A stretch of 64,000 bases of DNA from Alnus glutinosa (GCF_958979055.1 NC_084891.1:26063501-26127500), one strand, 5' to 3'. Shown: positions 48,501-61,237, counted from the stretch's first letter. Notes: generated by a model not told the origin, from the letters alone. Program-made: numbers and translations.

Positions 48501-51500
48501 AAACACAAATTTTTTTATGTGGTTCGATCTATAACCTACCCACGATATAAATCTCAAAGAACTACATTTTACTTTTATTCTTGATGATGTTACAATACAG
48601 AATACTCCTATTTATAGGAGAATTTAGGTAGATAAATATGATAATTAAATCTAATTACATACTTACCAAATAATTATTAAATTGATCTCAGCCAACAAAA
48701 TAAATAATGGGAAAAATCGAACCTGGTAACGTGAGCAAAGAACCAGTCTTTTGTAAAGTCACTAGTCCCGATCGTGTAAACCAAGTCTCCATCAGGATAT
48801 AGTTCTGCATATCTTTCCCATAATCCGTATTGCCTAAATCTACCAAATATGATAAACAAACTCAATCTCTTATTTTGATTCATATGGTTAAACCCATAAT
48901 TTCAAAAAAAATCATAGTGGGGTTCAAGATTTTCTTTCAATCCAGTCTATGAAACTATACGTTATGTGTCATATAGCATGTGAGAATACCATATATATAA
49001 TTCTTACATGCTCAAAGAATACAAGATCGTTTTATAGACGGGGTTGAAAGGAATTTCTCCGACTTAGGTTGAAAGGAATTTCTATCGGTATAATAAGTAA
49101 GAAAAATAAATTTCTTGTATAGTTTAAGAACAAAGTTTTTATCCAAATTAGGTCAGAAGAATTTCCGACAACCCAATTTATTAAACTAACAAGTGTTCAA
49201 ACTGTACGTGATTCTCAAACATTTTCAATTTTTACATGCTTTTTTAATAAAGATGCGTGTGAGAATCATGCGATTTTGGACACGAAAACTTAATTGGCTA
49301 GATTGTTCATAATTTTGATCATATGATATAAGAAAAAAAAAAAAAAAAACGTGCATTTTAGATACTAATTTGATAAATTCCAGTTGCAGGAACGAACCTA
49401 TCAGGATGATTGACATAGAGTTTGTTAATATAGTTTGGGTTTGGATCGGGAACATAGAATTCAGCAGCTGAGCGATCTGGAATACCTATTTCCCACAATG
49501 TTGGGCCATCTCTTGGTGGCTCATATACAAGATTACCCACATCAATCTTACAACCTGCATTCACAAACCATTATGCACATAAAAAAGTGTGATTTAAAAT
49601 AAAATGATGAAAAATATATTATTTAAGAGTGTGTTTTAAAAAAAATTGGGTTTAAAAAGTAGAAAAATGTGAATTTTCAGATCATAGGCAAGGCTAAGGG
49701 AGTGCGTTTTTATAAATGCATGATTTTAAAGGGTAAAATCGTGATTTTATGAAATGCTTAACTGGGCTTTTAAAAATCGCACGTTTTGAAACTGCAAAAT
49801 TAAACGGAACCTAACTGGAGTATAAGAATATGAAAAGGTGCATAAAAAATGGAAAAAGAAAAAGACCTGAACTTATGGCAATTGGAAGATCATATTGGTA
49901 ATCACCGATGAAACCGGGGACCCATGCATAAAGATTATAGTCACCCGTTCGTATGTTATTAATAGAGAAATAGCCATCCTCATCAGCTCTACTCCAAAAC
50001 TGGTAACCCTGATCACAAATTAATTAATATGTTTAAGCTTGCTTGCTAATGAAAGATACCAAATTGTTTCTAATCTTAATGTTACCATGCTGAAATTGTT
50101 ACTCATTTATTTATTTATTTTAAAAGTTAATATAATAGAAGATCAACACCTTGTGTAGCTCAAATTAGAAAGGAACATAGTTTTTCTCCTGACATGGTTA
50201 AAAAAAATTCATTCAATCTGATCTATTAAACTAACACATTTCCTTAGAACATATAATTTTCATATACATTTTTAATAAGATTAGCATGTCACAAGCAATC
50301 AAGCATTTTAAAAACGTCACATGTTCTAAGAATGAATGTTAATTGAATAGATTGGATTAAAAAAATTTCTTCAAATCAGGTAAAAAACTTTGTCCAATTA
50401 ATATTACCTTGCATTCTCTTTGCCAAGATCCAACATCCCCTGGGGGTGCCAATCCCACAAAAGCACCGTCTCCAGGTATGTTCTCTTCACTAATATACCT
50501 AGACAAATTTCAAATTTTTAAACGTCGGGTGAATTTAATATTAGATAATTTTTTTTTTTTTTTTTTTCCAATTCAACCTATTAAATTAACTTTAAAATGC
50601 ATATAAAAATCATATGCTCTATAAAAATTACATGTAAAAATCACATGCTCTAAGAACAAATGTTAATTTAATAGGTTGATAGAAAGAATTTTTTGAAACT
50701 CAATTTGGAGGAAAATTTTACCCATTCACATTTGGAGAGAAAAAAGAAAAGAAAAGAAAAGAGAAAGCAGTAAAATTTACCTGTCTCGGATTAGCAATCT
50801 ACCCTGAACATTACCCCGTTGATCAGCAGATTGAAAGTCCTCTGAAGCAGGAAAATCATAGGGCCAGCTTTGAACTTCATTGATCATCTGATCGATAAAC
50901 ATTAATGTTAATTTGTTTTTAATTAATTAAAGTCTAACGTTTAGTAGTTAAAAAATTGCAGTTTTAATGAAGAGATGAACCTGTTCCTTAGCATTGTCCC
51001 AGAGTAAAAGCGGTTCATCGCCTCCATCAGTCAAAGTATTAAGATAAATAAAAATGGGGCCAAAAACTTTCTTCCATGCCTCATTTGCTCCAAATTTCAT
51101 TACCAGATCCTCTCCTGAATAGTGTACGCTGTGAAATATCTGAGATTGTGCCGTTTTAGTCCAAGTTAATTTGGCACGTCTTTTAAAAATTTAAATAATA
51201 TAAAATTATGTATAATGTTAAATGTATTAACTTTAAATTTTGACCGTAAAATAGATAGTTTTTATTTCATTTGAAATTGAGAGGACCTTATTCTTCGTTT
51301 TACAGGAGTTGATGCAGTAGTGTCCATTAATTTTTTATTTTATTTTTTTTAATAATAGTTGATGGGTACTACCACATCAGCTCTGTGAAACAAGTGAGAT
51401 TAAAGTGTAATATATATCATTACTCTTCTTCTATATCTCATGTGTAACGTTCTTAATGAAGAATGAATAATTCTACTCTTCATACCTATTCTAAGCAGTG

Positions 51501-52889
51501 ACGTATTGTAAGTGTTTTTTTATTTGTTTTAAATGGTTGATATGAGAATTTTATTTACTTAAAACACGTAATTAGTTCGAATTTTTTATCCCTATATTGT
51601 GTGAACATGTTAAAAAAAAAAAAAAAATTAAAAAAAAAAGAAAAAAAAAAAAGAAATTAAAACTTACAGCTAGGTTAGTGGGACCGACGTGGGAGGTAAG
51701 TATTTGTTTGAGGGGTCCAGCAGATCGGAACTCATCGCTGGGTGTGATTTGCCAGAACCCCACGGGTGGGTCGTTGCATATCCACCCGTGAACCCGATTA
51801 TCCTTGCTCTCGCGGGAGTATTGATACTTGTCATCCACCTACATAATTGTAACCGATCAAATAAAAAATAAAAAATAAAAAAAATAAAATCTCCCAAACA
51901 ACTTTTTAAGATGACAAAAATCTAAGAATTTTTAATTGTTTGTGGAAAACAAAATTTACAATAAACTTATGATTGTTATCTTTTTGCAAACATTCTAAAT
52001 TGTCTATTGTATAATTTGTATGAGACACATATATAGTCCCAATATTTTGTCACTTTCTATTACTCTTATTTAATTTGGGCAAAAATTTGACCAACTTGAC
52101 CTTATAAGAGGAAAATATTTTGGGTACTATAATTTCTTATAAATTGTCGTGGTAGTCCATGTGATATTGTCATGTCATCCACAATTTAAATTTAATTGTT
52201 TAGTAGATGCCATTGTAACATTTAAGTGCTATATGGACCGACAAGTTGACGTGGCAACCTACATGATATTGCCAGTCAGCCACAAGTTCTTTACAAAATG
52301 ATGTGTCAGTCCATATGACACCTATTATATTAGCTATTAAACAATTAAATTTATTTGTTAAATTTTGTTGCTTAATTATTTTACCAATAAGATATTGCCA
52401 CTTGACTTTATAAGGGGTTATAGGTAAAGTTGTAGTACTACTCCAAGTTTCATGTTTTTTTTTTCTTTTCTTAATAATACCGTTAATCCACTATTTTAAA
52501 GTAAATAAGAGGTTGTTAAGATTTGAATTCGAACCGTCTATGAGTTGACCAAATGTTTCACTTGCAACATTGATTTAGGGTTTGAGTTTGCAATTTCAAA
52601 AAATACGAATGCGAATTTTAAAAACACAGTTAACAAAATTACAATTTGACTTTTAAAATCGCAGTTTATACTTTAAAATTGTACTCTCTTTTTTTTTAAC
52701 ACCCATTTAAAATTGTACATTTTCAAAAATTACAGATTTTCTGCGTTTTTAAATTGTATTTTTTTTTATAAAAAAAAAATGCAATTCCAAATGATTTATT
52801 TTCTACGATTTGGTTTAAAACCATACTTTTTTTTACCTACGAAATTAAAATGCCAAACGCGCTCTTAATCTATATATCTAAAAATGATA

Positions 52890-52924
<35 letters not shown>

Positions 52925-55536
52925 TGAATAATCATAGAGGAGAAGAGTGAAATCCAATACCTCTCCTTTGAACTCTGGCTCCACGGGATTCACAAGCAGG
53001 ACTGCTTCGGGGTAGGCCAGGGCCTGTCCTCTGCCCGCTAACCGGTCTTCAGGCAATGGCATGAATCTCTGCCTGTTGTCTGCTATTGCCATGTAATTAA
53101 ACCTATGGGTTTAGAAATCCCTGATGTTAGTTAGTGCATTTAGTCTTTTCATAACAATTTTAATACGAGTTGAACACAATTTTTATCTAAATTGAGTTGG
53201 ATGAATCTGTTTGTTTCGACGTAAAATGACATTGGAAAAATATTTTTCGTATTTTCGGTATTTAGTGCAACGAAAAATAATAGTCAGCCGAAAACGTTTT
53301 CAGTTTGACAAAAAAACTTATTTAATTTCCGTAAAATGGTTTGATATTTTTAAAACCGTAAACTATTTTTCGAATTTGAACTTCTCATTCTCAACTTGCC
53401 GGATTACCGTTGGACTATTGCGAAACTCAAATTTTTAGATTAATTTTTTATTAATCTTAATACTTTTATGTTGTGAATAAAAAATAATTTTTCAAAATTA
53501 ATATAATTGAAAAAATATATATAAAAAAAATATTTGTGATTTTTCGTATGCGCCAAACTCAAGAAATCATTTTCCAGGTAAAATTGACTTACTTGTCTTT
53601 CCTGAGCTTGAATACGATCCTAGTATTGTCGATGTTGAAAGCAGGCCATTCCTCTAAGTGCTCATAAATTGCATACGAGTAGAAGCCCGAGCAACCACGA
53701 AGCATTACGAACCTAATTAGTAATTAAACAAAAAATTAAGTGTCCTTCTCATCATCATTTTCAAATAATTATTCATTGATTGAAATTAAATGCCAATGAA
53801 AGAAGATTCTTTGGACACAAACCTTTTATCTATTTTCAGGGGAACAACCTTCCCCTCAAGGGAGGTATCCCACATTCTACTGAATGAGAGCTCCACTTGT
53901 TCTTCATTTTCCACTATTACCTTAAAATTTGTTCCTTCCATCCTGCAAAGCAATCACGTAAACTGTAGACCTCGATCGGGTTCAAATTCAGAACCTCTCT
54001 TTTGATATTATGTTAAATCAAGAGCTATTTTAAAAGTTTGAACCGATCGAAAATGATGAATTTAATCATTTAATTAATACTCTAACGTAATAATCATATA
54101 AGAATTTAAATGAATCCGTGCAGCAAATGATAATGACAACTTGATTAGTCTTTCTCAGCAATATTTGGAACAGCTTGTTCAGAAATGAAATTATTCTCAA
54201 TATTTTGTGACTCGATCTACAAAAACTTTTTTATGTTGCAGGAATATGATGAACAAAAAGTAAATTAAGATACTAATTAATAATCCAGTACTCTTCATAG
54301 AATGTTCATAAATAGGAAGGGCTGGGGAACATACCTATCAAATATACCCTTTGTTCCAGAACTCCCTTCAACATTCCATACAAGGTCCCAGTACCTACGT
54401 AGAATTCATTCAAGAAAAAAAAGAGATCAATATATTCCAGCTATTCTTTTAGGATTTAAATTCATCTTCAACATACGTAATTAAGTATTTTTTTTTTTTT
54501 TACCCATTTACCCTTGATCGGGTTTTTTTTTTATTTATCTTTTTACAGAAATTATTGTTGAGATTTATAAGTGGTTCGGTGTTAGACATCTACTTTCGTA
54601 CTACATTAATGTTAAAAAGAAAAAGAAAAAAAGACTTTTTCTTTTTCTTTCTTCTTCTTCTTCTTCTTCCTCCTCTTTTTTTTTTGCAGTATAATTCATC
54701 AAGTATGATATCTGGGGCATGTAAATCGCAGTGGAGTTCTTGAACAAATAAGACATTTTTTTATTCGGAAAAAAAGAAACGGAGAAATAATATATGAAGA
54801 ATTATAAGAGGACATTAATGTATTACCCTCTGTCAGTTTCGTCGTTAAGAACTTCGAGCAAATTATCAACGCCATTATACTGTATTCCTGTGACGAGTCC
54901 TTCTGGGTTTGAGAACGTCACCTGTAGTATGCCATTATCCAATATCACCACCTGCACAAATTATTTGTCTTGTTAGTATATATATATATACACCCACAAG
55001 ACATACTTAGGCCGAAAGTATATGCAGATGCAAAAGAAAAGAAGAAGAAGAAAGAAAAAGAGAGAATAAAGAAGCGCATTTCTGCAAATGTCTTTACTTG
55101 CTGATCATCTTGAACTTGCAATTGCACCCCTGGACTTGACATTGTGATCCGGCCGCGCGCCCCCGCTATCTCCGAAAACTTTTACGACGACGTCGTCTTA
55201 AATTTTGTTAGTACAGAAATCTAATGCAGAAAAGTAAACGCTTCTAAACTATGTTACGGAATCGTTTTTACTTAAAAAAAAGTTATTTACAATAGCAAAC
55301 ACTTCTACAGAATACAATAAAGTCTAAAAAAACGTCTTAATTAAGTTAGATTTGATTGTGTTTCGCACGAAAAGAGACCGGAAAATTCTATGAGGTTTTA
55401 TATTAATTCTATAGCAAGGAAAGAATAGAAGAACGAATTTTTGTAACTTTTTAAACAATTAAATTTCAATCTGGTGAGTTACGGCAAAAGTACGTACAGT
55501 GGATAAGAGAAGCGTAAGCCAAAGTCCAAAATCCAT
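45549..55536 (-). CDS. Rhamnogalacturonate lyase, tandem copy 2 (RGL2), with leader exon
   Basis: Sixteen coding exons on the minus strand: 55498-55536, 55098-55178, 54827-54951, 54335-54394, 53823-53942, 53593-53712, 52961-53102, 51668-51838, 50981-51139, 50781-50887, 50408-50498, 49867-50008, 49398-49554, 48723-48839, 46860-46986 and 45549-45791. All introns are GT-AG, every junction keeps frame, and the total is 2001 nt, or 666 residues. Domain order: leader (1-13, [13 protein letters not shown]), Rhamnogal_lyase (about 35-290), fn3-like (about 360-440) and CBM-like (about 460-660). VHGW is present (His246). The leader is short and hydrophobic and suggests secretion to the wall, where pectin is. 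An internal ATG ([13 protein letters not shown]) aligns with the RGL1 start, so a leaderless product is possible. Exon sizes match RGL1 nearly exon for exon. Confidence 0.93.
47218..48139. mobile_element. Terminal-inverted-repeat element in RGL2 intron 14
   Basis: The left end TGCTCCGTTTGTTTCGGAGT is inverted at the right end GTCGAAACAAACGGAGCA. Further inverted words GTAAAATGATTTCC/GGAAACCATTTTAC continue inward. It is about 920 bp, with no transposase but a GC-rich tandem array in the middle. A diverged relative without the array sits at about 53208-53580 in RGL2 intron 6. I could not see a convincing target duplication. Confidence 0.75.
47600..47965. repeat. GC-rich minisatellite: six units of 61-62 bp
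   Basis: GATCTGACCGGATC-type unit starts fall at 47600, 47661, 47722, 47784, 47846 and 47908. Units carry GGATCCGGCC, CACTGA and AAAATGGCCTGAATCCGG. Units 1 and 2 are practically identical; later ones drift. Many GGATCC and CCGG palindromes are included. ORFs on both strands here are repeat artefacts. Confidence 0.9.
50205..50400. mobile_element. Hairpin MITE, 'ctattaaactaacatttg' family
   Basis: The left half has CTGATCTATTAAACTAACAC and TTAGAACATATAATTTTCAT. The right half has CACATGTTCTAAGAATGAATG and TTAATTGAATAGATTGGATT. The two halves are inverted around ATTTTTAATAAGATT. Other family members: about 20175-20335, 45915-46065, 49125-49290 and 50560-50720. Confidence 0.6.
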
Positions 55537-55594
55537 GATGATTCCTAGAAGGAACGGTTGTTCATCCCGTGACATCTTTCACAATCCAACCAGA

Positions 55595-55606
55595 GAGTAT
55601 ATAATG
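55595..55606 (-). promoter_or_regulatory. TATA box of RGL2
   Basis: The minus strand reads CATTATATACTC about 60 bp upstream of the ATG, giving a short 5' UTR of roughly 30 nt. The aligned relic promoter at 59300-59312 has lost this motif. Confidence 0.6.
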
Positions 55607-55610
55607 CGGA

Positions 55611-55616
55611 CACGTG
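55611..55616. promoter_or_regulatory. G-box (CACGTG) in the RGL2 promoter
   Basis: A palindromic CACGTG lies a few bp upstream of the TATA box, in the context GGACACGTGAAGG. The same context survives in the relic copy at about 59316-59328. G-boxes bind bZIP/bHLH factors; a regulatory role here is inferred. Confidence 0.5.
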
Positions 55617-55636
55617 AAGGCTAGCTTATAAGGGAC

Positions 55637-57104
55637 TTTCTGGCCAGCTAGTTTCTTTAATTATAGACAAAGCATTTCTTTTTTCTTGTCTTTTATTTGT
55701 CGCCACCGCTAGCTGTTTGGTGCAATAGATGCACGGGTTGGCACTGTTATCTCAAGAATCTAAATTAATTAGGAATCCAACAGATTATTTTTAGGGTTTA
55801 GGGTGCGTTTGGGATTGCGATTTCGTAGACAATAAGTGCGATTTTAAACCAAATCGCAGAACATAGATCGTTTGGGAACTGCGTTTTTAAAAATTACGAT
55901 TTGAAAACGTACTATTTGGTTTTATTTATTTATTTTTGTTGTTGTTGTTGTTAAAAGTGAAGAAACATAAGCACTCGGTTGGAATTCTCGATTGATGGAT
56001 GTTCAAACGAGATCAAGTATTTGGTTGCTGAGACAGTCGGTTGGTATAGTTATTCGCACCAATTCCGGATGAGAGTCTTTCGAGAAGACTTCCAAAGATG
56101 CTCAGTTGGAAGTAGGGACGGAGCATAAACTATTATGATCAGGGGCTAAAAAAAATTTGTTGCTAGAGGTCAATAGGCTAATTGTATTACCTTAAAAATT
56201 TGTTGTTATTAAGAATTGTGGGAAGGGCTTGCCGTCCCCCTCCTCCATCTCGGGTTGGGAGACTCGTTTGGTGCTCGATCAAATAAGGAAGTTCAATGTA
56301 GAAATTATGACTACCCGAAGAGCTCGGTTGGCTCACATTCGAACACGCATATGTATTTTAAAACCCTAACTCTAAACCCTAGCCACCGCCCAGAATTAAT
56401 TTTCAAGTTTGTTTCAAAAACTATTAAGGAAAGTTTAATACGAAATCAAATTATTAAAGCCCCTTATCTTGAACCTAGTTCTCATTTGTGTCTTCATCCA
56501 TATATTAAAATCAATTGGGTTTTTAAACAAAATTCAATAAAAATCGCAGGAATTTTTTTTTTTTTAATGATTATTTATTTCAAATCACCCAATCAGTCAA
56601 TCTTCCCTTAAATACCAACCACGTGAAAATCGCACGGTTATGTTTCAATTTCTTTTAATTCTAAATCAAATATTTCTATGATGACAATTAATTAATTATT
56701 TTCTTAAAAATATTCCTATCTACATGTCATGCCCCCTAAGCCTTGATTTCCAAAATTTTTAAATTTAAATTTGCCACAAAAAGTTGCATCATAAGAGTTT
56801 GTCTTCTTTTGGAAATCCTTAATTTCAAATTATCTTAAATTCTGACACATTGAATAATATATCGAACTGATAATTAAGTTTTTGACACACCAAAAGTCTA
56901 ACTAGATGCACCTTAATTATCTTGGTCTTTTAAAAGAATGAAAAACCTTCTTCTGGATTCATGCATCAAAATCTCATTAAAATTTGCGTTCTTTGGTGAA
57001 AATCTCATCCACCTGTATCATTGCTTTAACTTTTTCACAATTGGAAGTAAACCCAACAAAGAAATCGCATAGCCTCTCGACTGCCACCTAGGCAAAAAAA
57101 ATCA
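55637..57104. other. Upstream region of RGL2, duplicated part and flanking DNA
   Basis: About 55540-56345 is an older duplicate of 59227-59765, with shared words CACGGGTTGG, GTGAAGAAACA, TGGAATTCTCGATT and GACTACCCGAAGA. The 131-codon ORF starting at 56216 has no family motif and crosses from duplicated into unrelated sequence, so I do not call it a gene. Confidence 0.55.
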
Positions 57105-57113
57105 AATTTCAAA

Positions 57114-57447
57114 GAGAAATGATCCCTACACTCATTTCTCACAACAGTCCCACAACAAGCTGACGTGGCAGGTAGTATTTTATTATTTTTTTACAAAAAG
57201 AAAAGAAAACAAAACAAAAAAGGAAAATGCTATTTACACTTTTCCCACACAACAATGACACAACAATCCCTCACATGGAGTGGGCTCCACACACTGTGGG
57301 ACCCACTCCATGTGAGAGACTGTTGTGGCATTGTTATGTGGGAGAAGTGTACCAATCAAGTCTCAACAAAAAAAGTAATAAAATATTACCAGCCACATCA
57401 GCTTGTTGTGGGGTTGTTGTGAGAAATGAGTGTAAGGATCATTTCTT
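57114..57447. mobile_element. Mutator-like MITE, copy B, with a nested palindromic insertion
   Basis: Same terminal inverted repeats as copy A (GAGAAATGATCCCTACACTC and GAGTGTAAGGATCATTTCTT). AATTTCAAA lies directly outside both ends (57105-57113 and 57448-57456), a perfect 9-bp duplication. It is longer than copy A because another palindrome (57235-57351) interrupts its core. Confidence 0.88.
57235..57351. mobile_element. Nested 117-bp palindrome inside MITE copy B
   Basis: The left arm TACACTTTTCCCACACAACA...CCTCACATGGAGTGGG is the near-complement of the right arm CCCACTCCATGTGAGAGA...TTGTTATGTGGGAGAAGTGTA. The centre is CTCCACACACTGTGGGA. The inner element has a much smaller loop than its host and is likely the younger insertion. 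Confidence 0.75.
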
Positions 57448-57456
57448 AATTTCAAA

Positions 57457-59226
57457 ATCCTGCCTAATCATTGGTTTAGAGATGACATTAACGTGGGAAA
57501 ATATCTCTCTCACATTTTTTCTAGAATACCAAAGCCTAGCATTAATTATGAAATAATTTTTCTACATCTTTCATATATTTCTCTTACACCTTCTCGTATG
57601 TGGCGTCCTTTTCTTTTTTTTTTTTTCCTCTACTTTTTTATCAACAAACTTTTAGTGACATAAATTTAAAATGAAAAAAAAAAAAAAAAAAAGACGCCAT
57701 GCACATAGAATGAAATGTAAGAAATATATATAAAAGATGTAAGAGAATTATTTCTTGCATTAATTAATTACCCATGCATTCGGCAACTCCCCATTGTTCA
57801 AGAAATTGTCCATATCTCCCTCTCTTCTAATCTACACAACACAAGGAGAAGATTATCAACAAATTTATTTCAAAAAAAAAAAAATCTCATTTCTTACTGA
57901 GCTAGCATCTTTATATTTATTTCTCTTTCATAAAGTTTATTGAATCAAAATAACATCATGTGTCAATCCAAATACGACCTGCTTAGTTAAACGAGTCAAA
58001 CCTTTCAACCCTGACACGATCCACTTGACACGTTTAATAAACATATCACAAACGGGTCGACCCATTTGACCTGTTTAGACGCCAAAGTGATGTTTAATCC
58101 ATTTGACCTAACCAAACACGATCCGTTTGGCCTATTCGAACAAAACACAACCAGCTTGACCCATTTAAGCATGTATTTATTATATTAAAAAAATATATAT
58201 AATTTCATGAACGGGTCAAGCGGGTTGACCTGTGATTGATCCGAACTCGTTTATGCTAAACCCTAATCCTCTAATGTCGTATCAGGTTCGCGAGTTGTGT
58301 AACAAATTGACAGCCATAATCTGCATGTATACTTGGTTTTAATTTTTTTTTAAAAAAATTTTTATAACAAAAAACACGTGGTAGATTTAGTATACCAATT
58401 AACCAAATCTATACACTCCAATTTACATTAGATTTCAAATGACTCCATGTATATCAAAATTAGTGTTAATTAAATTTTTGTAAACTAAATTTGTAAAATA
58501 CATGATTTTATGGTCGCATATGGATCGGTCAAGAGAGTGACTCCCATAGCCCAACCATAGTGTTGTTTCATTAGTTAAAACCACATGAAATTTGTTGGTC
58601 AATCTTAACCTAAGTATTATGAAACATGATCCTATGTTAAAATATTTTTAAAATCGGATTACGAACATGGAAATTGGGCCAAATCCAATGAAATTTTTAG
58701 TGGTAATTAAATTTTTATCCTATGTTAACTATTCAAATTCCAATGAAACTAGTTTAAAGATTTTATTATTTTTGTATATATAACTATTAAAGGATTCAAC
58801 GATTTATTTAGGTTACGGAAAATTTTGTAAGAGATGCTTAGGATGTGCATTTGATCCATTCAATTTAAGTTTTGGGCTTAAAAACTGTTTTAGGTAATTA
58901 AGCCAATTTTAGGTAGAAAGTCTTTTATGTTTGTTTTGGCAAGTTTAGACTGTTTTTGGGCCTTATTAGCATTAGTACACTAGTTAGAGAAGGTCCAAAT
59001 TGAAAATTTTGAACCGTTTCCCACGAAATAAAAAAAATTTATAATTTAATTAAGAATTTTGGAGTTTCTTAAAGCAAAAATAAGAAGATAAAGTGAATTT
59101 TATCGGGAAGAGTGCATGTTTTCAAAGAAATAAAGAAGAGACAAAGCGTTTTTAGCCAAACACAATTTTTGTAAAACAAAATCCTATTTTGGAAAATAAT
59201 AATTAATAATAAGATTACCGTAAGCT
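57457..59226. other. Intergenic DNA between RGL2 and the relic promoter
   Basis: No RGL exon is seen here, although the relic start codon above would need its body here. Homopolymers lie at 57611-57628, 57674-57692 and 57872-57885. A degenerate repeat of GGGTCGACCC/GACCTG words lies at about 57960-58310. Confidence 0.5.
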
Positions 59227-59460
59227 AATTTCTAATATCCATGATGATTCTGAGGAGGAGAGGTTGTTCATCGATCCCGTGACCTTTTTCACAATCCAAA
59301 CAGAGAATAATGCGGACACGTGAAGGCTTATGAGGATCTTTCTGGCCTAGTTTCTTGAATTATAGACGAAGCATTCTTTTTTCTTATCTTTCCTTTGTCG
59401 CCACAATGCTATATACGCACGGGTTGGTACTGTTATGTGGCTGAGTTTGGCACTTAGACT
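59227..59460 (-). pseudogene. Relic of an RGL promoter and leader exon
   Basis: The minus strand aligns with RGL2 from its upstream region to its start. It keeps GGACACGTGAAGG-like context, GTGAAAAAGGTCACGGG and AATCATCATGGAT. The reading frame after ATG is ATG GAT ATT AGA AAT TAG, so the leader is dead after five codons. The TATA motif is also lost. No other RGL exon follows toward lower coordinates. It appears to be what remains of a further tandem copy whose body was deleted. Confidence 0.75.
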
Positions 59461-60644
59461 ATAATTCAATTCTTTTTTTTGGTTAAAGGTGAAGAAACAG
59501 AAGCATTAGACTGGAATTCTCGATTAATGGACGTCTTGACGAGACAATACGTGTTTAATAAGAGTTCAAGTATCTGGCTGCTGACACAATCGGTTGGTAT
59601 GGTCGTTCGCACCAAATTTGAATGAGAGTACTCTTTCAAGAAGACTTTCATAGACGGCTAGACGCTCAGTTGGAAGATTCGTTCGGTGTTCAATATATCG
59701 AATGAGGAAGTTCAATGCAGAAATTATGACTACCCGAAGATTTCGATTGGTTCACATTTGAACGAGCATTTTAGAGAAGCTATAGAATTGCTTGGTTGCA
59801 CCCTCAGTTAGATGTCATTCTAACGAGAGTTTGTATGAAGAAGAAAAAAAGGACGCTAGCAGAACACCTCGCTCGCACGGCTCGGTTGGAGATCAAGCGT
59901 CTGAACGAGGTGAAAATTGTAATTAGGTAGAGAAGCTCACTCGGACCACGTTTGAATGTTGCCAGGAGAAATAAGTGAAACCTTAGCAGCGTCTAAACAA
60001 GTTGACTTACTCGTCCAAACGTCGACTTAAAAAATTGCCTTTTTAATGTTTTAATTGCATTGAAACACTTGTCCTTTCCCGGGGTCTATATAAAATTTTG
60101 AAGTGGTGTATCATCTTTGGTTTGGTCATGGCTAGGTTTCATGTCTCATAGTGCGTTTCACTCCATGATTTTGCAGGCCAACCATGCGTTTTAAATAAAA
60201 TCGTGACAAAGTGCCATGTTTGACGGGGCTTTTGAAAAAAATGACAGTTTGAAAATATGGAAAAACACATGTTTTCGCATAGCTAGGTTAATTCATATTA
60301 GGCGCAATTGTAGTTGCACAAAACAACGTCGTCATGACTATGAAATTCTTCATTTCAGTGACAAATTTGATATATATAGAACAACAATAACCATGACATA
60401 ATATAACACATTCAATATTTAATTAAGAGTATTATTATATTTATAGTATACTGTTATACGACTGCCATGTAACTTGATGATGTAGCATGAAAATTAGTGA
60501 TTTGATTAACATTGGTTAAAAAAAAAAAATTTAATTAATATCTGATTTTCACTATTATATCATTTCAATTGAATAACAGTGCATTAAAGAACATTACTCT
60601 TTAATTAAGCATTCTAATTAATCTTTGTTTTTGTTTCGGGGGGA
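59461..60644. other. Duplicated RGL upstream segment and intergenic DNA below RGL3
   Basis: 59461-59765 continues the duplication of 55950-56345. Sequence from 59770 to 60400 has no gene; GTTGGA and GAACGAG words recur. A hairpin MITE relic is at 60430-60602. The RGL3 3' UTR lies just below 60645. Confidence 0.55.
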
Positions 60645-61202
60645 TTAACTAGAAGATGGCGGGCCTTCTAAACGGAGATAATCATACATAATCCCTTGGA
60701 AAGGGCTTGTGCTTCTTGGTTGCGTCAAAAAGACGATATTATCCCCTTCGACAAGCCGAGCACCTGGTACGTCCACGTTGTAAAGCCAATAGAGGCCGTG
60801 AATTCCATGTCTAGCAATTGAGTTATCCCTCCCTATCAGTCCACTTGAAAACAGTGGAGGATTTGCTTTCGGGTCGTTTACCCGAACCTTCAAACATAAA
60901 CAATTAATTCATGTAGAAATCAGTAGAAAAATAGATCAAAATGCACTTTTTTCTTTTTTAAAAAAAAAATTTCTCCATATATATTTGAAGATCTATTTAT
61001 ATATATATACCTGCAATTCAGAAATAGTGGCAGAAGCGATTGCCACTCGCAGTTTATAAGTGCCATTACGATCCACATCGTCCAGCTTGAATTTGATTTG
61101 CCACGTAGTTCCTTGATATGTATTACTGTCTTTTTTCTTCCTGTCATGCAAAAAACCTCGTAGAAAAAATATGTCAGGGATATTTTGAGTTGGAGAAAAA
61201 AG

Positions 61203-61237
<35 letters not shown>

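Noticed and set aside
56216-56611. A 131-aa gene upstream of RGL2
   Set aside because: The frame crosses the boundary between the duplicated RGL upstream segment and unrelated AT-rich DNA and shows no motif.
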